Below, piece by piece: positions 58,421-64,000 of a stretch of 64,000 nt of DNA. The DNA comes from Magnolia sinica (Eukaryota; Streptophyta; Magnoliopsida; Magnoliales; Magnoliaceae). The DNA is taken from positions 69,155,501 through 69,219,500 of the forward strand of contig NC_080590.1 in assembly GCF_029962835.1 (NCBI RefSeq), written 5' to 3'. Numbering within the stretch: position 1 is the stretch's first letter; every line of letters starts with the position of its first letter. The notes below the pieces were generated by a model. The model saw only the letters and a list, made by a program, of their open reading frames with translations. It was not told the DNA's origin and did not search any database. The translations under genes and the position numbers were made by a program.

Positions 58421-58939
58421 TTATTAGATATGTCGCAAGTACTGTAAATCTCGGTCTCTGGTATCCTCATGAAACCAATGTTCAATTAGTTGGGTACTTG
58501 GATGCTGACTGGGCTGGTAATCTAGATGATAGAAAATCAACCAGTGGTGGTTGTTTTTTATTGGAAATTGTCTAGTTTCCTGGTTTAGTAAGAAACAAAA
58601 TTCTATATCACTTTCAACAACTGAAGCAGCTGGTAATGCATGTACACACTTGTTTGGATGCAACGAATGCTAAGTGATTATGGAATTAAACAAGATTCTA
58701 TGTTATTACACTGTGATAATTCCAGTGCGATAAATATTTCAAAAAATCCTATTCAGCATTCTCGTACTAAGCATATTGACATTAGATTTCATTATATAAG
58801 GGAATTAGTAGAAGAAAAAGTTATATCTCTAGAATATATTCCTACTGAAGATCAACGTGCTGATATTTTCACAAAACCTCTTAATAAAAGCAGGTTCAAA
58901 AAGATGAAATTTGATCTTGGCATGTGCATTTTAAATTGA
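58421..58939 (+). pseudogene. RNase H of plus copia element
   Basis: DADWAGNLDDRKSTSGG (near 58500), SWFSKKQNSISLSTTEA, then the open frame 58640-58939 with LHCDNSSAINISKNPIQHSR, IRELVEEKVISLEYIPTEDQ and ADIFTKPLNKSRF, ending in a TGA. One-base shifts near 58560 and 58620 break it. Pol ends 456 bp before ORF3. Confidence 0.85.
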
Positions 58940-59033
58940 TAATTTATGCCTTCTTGTATATTATTGTATATATTTACTAGATTAAATTTCAATTTTTGTG
59001 TAAATTGCAAGATATTGAATTTTTGGGGTTTGT

Positions 59034-59100
59034 ACGACCAGTCGTGAGTATACACGACCAGTCGTACTACGACCGGTCGTAGATACCCACGACCAGTCGT
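59034..59100 (+). promoter_or_regulatory. Palindrome cluster upstream of ORF3 (plus copia)
   Basis: Four dyads begin at 59034, 59054, 59069 and 59089: three ACGACCAGTCGT and one perfect palindrome ACGACCGGTCGT. They are the same motif as in this element's U3 and are absent from gag-pol. A further TTCGACTCGTCGAA lies at 59178-59191. Confidence 0.65.
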
Positions 59101-59171
59101 GGAGCACGGATTTCACTTCATATTGGGGATTTTTCACTTTCTTCCTCATTTCTTCTTTCTTCTCCTTGTAG

Positions 59172-59213
59172 CCGAACTTCGACTCGTCGAACCCATCCTT
59201 CAAGTTCTTCAAG
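59172..59213 (+). other. Candidate small exon before ORF3 (plus copia)
   Basis: A pyrimidine tract (TTCTTCCTCATTTCTTCTTT...) ends CCTTGTAG at 59171, an acceptor-like site. About 42 bp follow, including ACTCGTCGAACCCATC (59182-59197), and then AAGGTTAGTG, donor-like, at 59214. The distance to the ORF3 ATG is about 180 bp, against about 175 bp in the minus copy. Confidence 0.35.
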
Positions 59214-59394
59214 GTTAGTGTTCCAAATCCGTTTTTCTTGCATATTTGTGTCAAGATTGCTTCCTTTTCTCTCTTGAAGCTTTCTATCTTGAAAATCATT
59301 GAGATTTGGGGTTGAGATTTTGAAAAATCTGTTTTGAGCAAACCCTCTTCTCAATCCTTTGCAACTTCTTTATTCCTTTAAATCCTTGTTGCAA

Positions 59395-60531
59395 ATGGCT
59401 TCTAGAGGTAAGAAAACTACTTCACGTGGTCCTTCTTCTTCCTCCAGATCTACCCCTATATCTAAACGTCATCTTCTTGTTTCCAATGATGATCCATCAT
59501 TTGTTAAGGACATTAGATCTCGTAAGGTTATCGTTGAACATCCTGTTGATGTCAATCATATTGCTCCATTTGACATCCTTCCTATGCTTGAAGCTGTAGG
59601 TTGGACTAACTTATTGCATTGGGGTGGGCCTGCATACCGGTCCATTGCCCAATCCATGTTTTCATGTATTAGTGCATTTTCACAGGATAATTTAACTTTT
59701 CAAATTTCTACTAGAGAAGGGCCATTTGACGTTGATCGTCATTTAATTTCAGCCCTTATGAAAATTCCTGTGAATGATGAGGGTATTCCAATTCATAACT
59801 TGACTGATAAACCCTCAATGGCTGAAAAACGTATGCTAACTAAAGACTTGTGCAATATGGATGTTCAATGGACTCAAAAAGGGAATGCGCTCCCCGCAAG
59901 GTATTTGTTACCCAAATACAGAATTCTTCACAGAATCTTTGTGTCTAATCTGTATCCTCGATCGGGTAATAAATCTGATTTAACTTCATTTATGGTTCGT
60001 GTTATCCATGCTATCTCAAATGGTACTCAGATTTGTTTACCTTCCTTAATCTGTCATTTCATTATTCAGTTTCGACTCCATCCTGGTCATAGTGACATTC
60101 CATTTGCATACTTTATGACTGTATTGGCTACTCATATGTTAGTCGATATGCCTGTTGATGAAGCACCTATCCATCATCTGATCTTCAACAATACAAATAT
60201 TAATAAGATGAAGTTGGATCTGCTTCCTGAACAAGATGGTGGTGGTGGTGGTCCTGAAGAAGCTGGTGTTGATATTAATATGGATGATATTTTTGAGGAA
60301 CTGGATTCTGACTCAGCTAATGATCCAGATTTTGTACCATCTGATGTTGATGCACGTTTGAGTGCATTAGAAGGTAGAGTTGAGAATATTAATGTTAAGT
60401 TGGAGAACATGTCTGTTGCTCATGATTTGCAATTCAAGTATATGCGCAAATATCTTAGGCGCTTGAACAAAGGCATGCACCAACTTGATCCTTCTATTCC
60501 TGCTCCATCTTCAAGTTCTAATTCTGACTAG
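59395..60531 (+). CDS. ORF3 of plus copia element (plant transposon protein-like, coiled-coil end)
   Basis: 378 residues, open. I choose the ATG at 59395 (MASRGKKTTSRGPSSSSR) because it aligns with the start of the minus-copy ORF3; the frame also extends upstream to a TTG. After a basic Ser-rich head comes VNHIAPFDILPMLEAVGW, then WGGPAYRSIAQSMF, LPKYRILHRIFVSNLYPRSG, ICLPSLICHFIIQFRLHPGH and FNNTNINKMKLDLLPEQ. A Gly/acidic stretch and a coiled-coil tail (DARLSALEGRVENINVKLEN) follow. The middle resembles the putative plant transposon protein domain (by eye). No signal peptide or membrane helix is evident, so it is not an obvious envelope. Its role is unknown. Confidence 0.8.
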   Translation: MASRGKKTTSRGPSSSSRSTPISKRHLLVSNDDPSFVKDIRSRKVIVEHPVDVNHIAPFDILPMLEAVGWTNLLHWGGPAYRSIAQSMFSCISAFSQDNLTFQISTREGPFDVDRHLISALMKIPVNDEGIPIHNLTDKPSMAEKRMLTKDLCNMDVQWTQKGNALPARYLLPKYRILHRIFVSNLYPRSGNKSDLTSFMVRVIHAISNGTQICLPSLICHFIIQFRLHPGHSDIPFAYFMTVLATHMLVDMPVDEAPIHHLIFNNTNINKMKLDLLPEQDGGGGGPEEAGVDINMDDIFEELDSDSANDPDFVPSDVDARLSALEGRVENINVKLENMSVAHDLQFKYMRKYLRRLNKGMHQLDPSIPAPSSSSNSD

Positions 60532-60978
60532 TTTCTATGAGACTTTTGGTATGTAATAACTTTATTACTTTGCTCTTGTTTGATTGAGTTTGAGTTGGAT
60601 TCTATGCTGGATATTTGTTTTTCATGTAATATTTATGCTGGATATCTGTGATGCTATCTTGAGTATCTCTATAACTCTTTTGCTATACTCTATTTCCTCC
60701 TCATGTTTACTCTCATTCCTTTATTTAGTTCTCCTTTGTCATATTGTGACAAAAAGGGGGAGAATGGTTTGTTGTTAATGTGATTGTGAGAGGAGTAGCA
60801 TTGGTTATGTTACTCAGGGGGAGTGGGGTGTCAAGGAGAATATATGTTTGATCTTGTTGAATGATAATGACTGGTTGAATGTTGAATATTGAATATTGAT
60901 TTGCAGGTATTAACCAGTTGTTATCCTTTTGTTTATTATGGTTATGTGTTTTGTCACTAATTTGACAAAGGGGGAGAT
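60532..60978 (+). other. 3' untranslated region and polypurine tract of plus copia element
   Basis: Two GGGGGAG runs occur: GACAAAAAGGGGGAGAATGG near 60747 and the LTR-proximal ACAAAGGGGGAGAT (60964-60977). The first may act as a second, internal purine tract. No coding. Confidence 0.75.
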
Positions 60979-63033
60979 TGTAAGTGCTATAGTTTCTATC
61001 CCTGTGTGTTGTCAAATTTGTAGTGCCAAAATCACTATTATACTCTGTTATATATAACTTGCATAAGTGAAGCTCTCTCAAGGATCAACATACATGAACA
61101 AGCTAAGCTCACATCAAGCAAAGCTCTCAAGTACAAGACTCAAGATCTTGAATGAAAGAACTGATCACAAGACAAGACTCTTGAATGCAAGAACTGCTCA
61201 CAAGACTCAAGCTGAAAAGAAAAAGAAAGTACAAGGCAAGACTCAAGCTGAACTCAAGACTCAAGCTGAAACTCAAGCCACTTTCATGATTGAGCTACTT
61301 CAAGGTTTAGTCTACATCAAGACTTCAAGGCTCATTCTTCATGGTCTCTTGTTTCAATGTCCATACTTCATGATTGAGGTTTGTTTGACCATAGGATGAC
61401 CTTAGAAGTAGGTCATTTCGGATACACAAGTCGAATGTTATTTTACATGTGATTGGTCTGTTCTTCGACTAGTCCTAGGGCTTCTTCGACTAGTCCTAGA
61501 CTTGCTTCGACCAGTCTAAGAAAATCCTCGACCAGTCGTAAGTTTGTTACATATTCCGGATAAAATCTTAGCCTTCGACTAGTCCAGAAATTCGTACTCG
61601 TAGGAGCAGTGTCGACTGATCTTCGACCAATCGTAGAATCTACGACTCGAAGTCCAGAACTTTGCAGGACCTACGACCATCGAAGGAAACCTACGACCAT
61701 CGTAGGTGACCTACGACCACTCGTAGGAGAGCTACGCGTCGTAGAACGGTCTGCGCTTATCCCGCCTAATCTTTCAAATATCTGGTTATGGCTTCGACTA
61801 GTCAAAGAGCACTCTAGACTAGTAGAACCGATCTTCTCACCTATAAATAGTGCACGAATCTCGGAAGAAATCATCGATTTAATTATAGTATTCAAGCCAA
61901 TCTTCGTCGAACTTCGAGAGATAATTTTGTGCTCCATCTAAGCTAAGTGTGCTTATTTAATATCTTCTTTCCTTAGCTTTATTTTAATTGATTTTGTTTC
62001 GTATATTCCAATCTGATTTGAAAAGAGGAATTGTTATTCCCTTTCTTTGGAATCAAAATCAATTAAGGCAAGCCCTATTTGGTTTAATTTAAAATCAATT
62101 AGATCTAGAACCATTGTAATCGAGTCTTGGACATTGAACTTGGACATTCAATCATCTACTTTGATTTGGTTCTACCGGCGCTACAACGAAGAAGATATTC
62201 GTATTTTACATATTGTAAATTCCTTTCTATTATTTTGGTTTCTTTCAAGCTTTGCCAGAAAAATCTTGTTATATTGGTTATCTGAGGAAAGCCAGGAAAA
62301 CTCAGAAGTGGGGGTTTTTTTAATTGTGTAAGCCCACATACAAAGACACAATTGTAAGGGTTTTGGGTGAACCTAGGAAAACCTATCTTTAGTGAACGTT
62401 AATATCCCCTGTGTGAGGATATTAGGAGTGGAGTAGCTTTTTGTGTGGCTGTTGGATAACAGTTGGTGAACACACAGGCGAACCACTATAAATCCTTTGT
62501 GTTGTGGTTGTTTATTTTATTCTTTTAATTTTTTTTTTAATTCTTTTTGTGGGATGTATGTATGGTGGTGAATGTTGTAATTATTTCAAGCTTTGTGAGA
62601 ATGTTGTAATAGCTTAGAATTTACTTTCTGCTATTCCTTTATAAGCTTGTTTTTCAATTTCATTTGAAAGTTGTTCCAGCAAGGTTGCCCTGCCATTTTT
62701 ATAGTGTATGGCTGTCCCTAGAACAATACATCTTTAATTACAAGTTATTTCAATTCAGTTCATATTTGTTTTTGTATTCCTCTTCGATTTGAGACTTGAT
62801 ACAAAGACCTTTCTAGAAATAAGGTTGTCCTACCATAAACTCTGTTTTTGGTGTAAGGTTGTCCTTAGAATAACGTTTGTATCAACCTCTCAAGATCTGA
62901 ATTTTGAGGTTGTTTTTCTTTCCTGCATTATTATTTAATTTGGCTATCATTTTCTTTATTATTCCGCTGTTATAAGTTTTTATTTGGCAGTCCTATTCAC
63001 CCCCCCTCTAGGACATATAGCTTGGCCTTTTCA
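60979..63033 (+). repeat. 3' LTR of plus copia element
   Basis: The length is 2055 bp, paired with 52071-54130. TATAAATA is at 61842-61849 and the palindrome array at 61464-61818. Relative to the 5' LTR, the array has small losses, often in CAG/CTG contexts (for example CCAGTCG to CCATCG), and one extra unit. Confidence 0.95.
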
Positions 63034-64000
63034 AGGAGTTCGAGGAGAAGATTAAGGAGCACAATAAGAAGAAGCTCCAAAATTCATGGGAATCAGTCCG
63101 AGTCATTGAGGGTATCATGAAGTTTGATAACCCTCACTCAGAAGGTATGACGGTAATTCCCATCAATATCCATCGCCAGCAATCCATGCTCGACTGTGAG
63201 CCAAAGGATCACATGGATGGAGAAAAGCTGATGTACACTGCCTCGTGGGCGATGAGAGAGCCGCGTATCCTCGAGGGGATATTACAAGCGCACAAACCGC
63301 AACAAAGCATTGGAGAAGTCTACCCCATGATCTTTCTAATGCCTTTTCACAGCCCACACAACCTTTTCCCCACGTATTTCTATGAAACTATTAGGCAGCG
63401 CTTTAGACATCGCGAGCAACTCTGAGGACCGGAAGATTTCCGAACAAGGGGCCTATTAACTTCTTGACGCTATTATTCAGATTGGACAGAAGCCATCTTG
63501 CTGAAGCATGCGAGTACACTTGCCAAGATCAGCCTGTACGATGCTATAGAAGTTATATCTAAGTACTTCTATAAGGAGCCCACTGTGCTGAAAGGTTTCA
63601 TTGAGTATTGGTCACCCACTACCAACTCTTTCCACTTGCCTTTTGGTGAGATGAGTATCACACTTTGGGATCTTCATCGAATAACAGGTCTTCCATTAAC
63701 GGGCAAGTTCTATGATGAATTTGTTCCGTCCAACAAAGAGCTAGCCTTCATATCTTCTCCCGATCGTAAGCCTTCCATTTCTGAGACCACTATTGAGCTC
63801 TTCAGGGAGATGGGGAAATTTCCAAACATCCATAAGCTTTCTCCTCTGCAATGGCTGACACATTTCACCAGAACTCTCAGGTATTTCTAAATCTAGGAGT
63901 CAACTTCCCCTTTTTCTTTCTTTCCTTTTATTATAGATTTCTTCATACCAATCTTTTACCTTTTCCTTACAGATTCCGCAATTGTCGTTTTAAGGAACTA
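63034..64000 (+). pseudogene. Plant mobile domain (PMD) region of the interrupted gene
   Basis: Right after the AGGAG duplication the frame reads EFEEKIKEHNKKKLQNSWES and continues to HREQL with a stop at 63425. After a second stop the same frame gives DWTEAILLKHASTLAKISLY, VLKGFIEYWSPTTNSFHLPF, GEMSITLWDLHRITGLPLTG and KFYDEFVPSNKEL (63470-63880), the classic PMD pattern of transposon-related and MAIN-like proteins. An intron (63881-63972) follows and coding resumes FRNCRFKEL to the window edge. The two stops may lie in another intron or be mutations. Confidence 0.7.
63881..63972 (+). other. GT-AG intron in the PMD gene
   Basis: ACTCTCAG|GTATTTCT opens and TTTTCCTTACAG|ATTCCG closes a 92-bp T-rich intron. 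Joining restores the frame (RTLR then FRNCRFKEL), whereas reading on gives a stop after two codons. Confidence 0.75.

Larger units (their letters stand above)
52071..63033 (+). mobile_element. Sirevirus-like copia element, complete ends, plus strand
   Basis: LTRs start TGTAAGTGCTATAG and end CTTGGCCTTTTCA. AGGAG flanks both ends (52066-52070, 63034-63038). Order: LTR, initiator-Met primer site, gag, protease, integrase, RT, RNase H, ORF3, polypurine tract, LTR. The LTRs are nearly identical apart from small indels in 61560-62200, so the insertion is recent. It interrupts a PMD-type gene. The length is 10,963 bp. Gag-pol has several single-base shifts and one stop, whereas ORF3 is open. Confidence 0.95.

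Overview
The window is repeat-rich plant nuclear DNA. It carries LTR retrotransposons of typical angiosperm lineages, plant primer-binding sites (Asp and initiator-Met tRNA types), TATAAATA promoters and a plant mobile domain (PMD) gene with a GT-AG intron. I see no rRNA, tRNA or CRISPR and no clearly intact ordinary host gene. The exact species cannot be read from the sequence. Family names below rest on residue motifs, not on database searches.

Layout, left to right. (1) 1-5610: 3' part of an Athila-like Ty3/gypsy element that keeps an open gag-protease frame but lacks RT, RNase H and integrase, followed by a ~2.2 kb 3' LTR. (2) 5620-7014: an LTR-like block on the minus strand. (3) 7015-15600: a minus-strand Tat-lineage gypsy element with two RNase H domains, one surviving LTR and an antisense coding relic between pol and the lost 3' LTR. 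(4) 15601-17180: no recognisable gene. (5) 17220-18989: minus-strand Ty1/copia pol relic. (6) 19080-21348: relics of an unknown coiled-coil protein, then unclassified DNA. (7) 21349-36068: two copies of one Athila-like family head to head. The minus fragment (21349-25127) meets the plus element (25128-36068). The plus gag is split by a copia solo LTR (27051-29373) flanked by CTAAA duplications. (8) 36069-37644 and 48116-50700: an unclassified repeat split by a minus-strand Sirevirus-like copia element (37645-48115, duplication ACCAC). (9) 50700-64000: a PMD-type gene whose 5' part (from about 51669) and 3' part (from 63034) are separated by a plus-strand Sirevirus-like copia element (52071-63033, duplication AGGAG).

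Two patterns stand out. First, most LTRs carry their own array of short dyad-symmetric or repeated motifs just upstream of the TATA box. In the Athila-like family the outer LTR sequences are conserved while the middle promoter cassette is unrelated between copies, so the promoter behaves as an exchangeable module. Second, both Sirevirus-like elements carry a third ORF in the envelope-like position between RNase H and the 3' LTR. It encodes a protein resembling the putative plant transposon protein domain with a C-terminal coiled coil. In both elements the gap before this ORF holds the same palindromes found in the U3 promoter, plus a conserved pyrimidine-rich tract, AG and small candidate exon. 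This suggests that ORF3 has its own promoter or splicing control.
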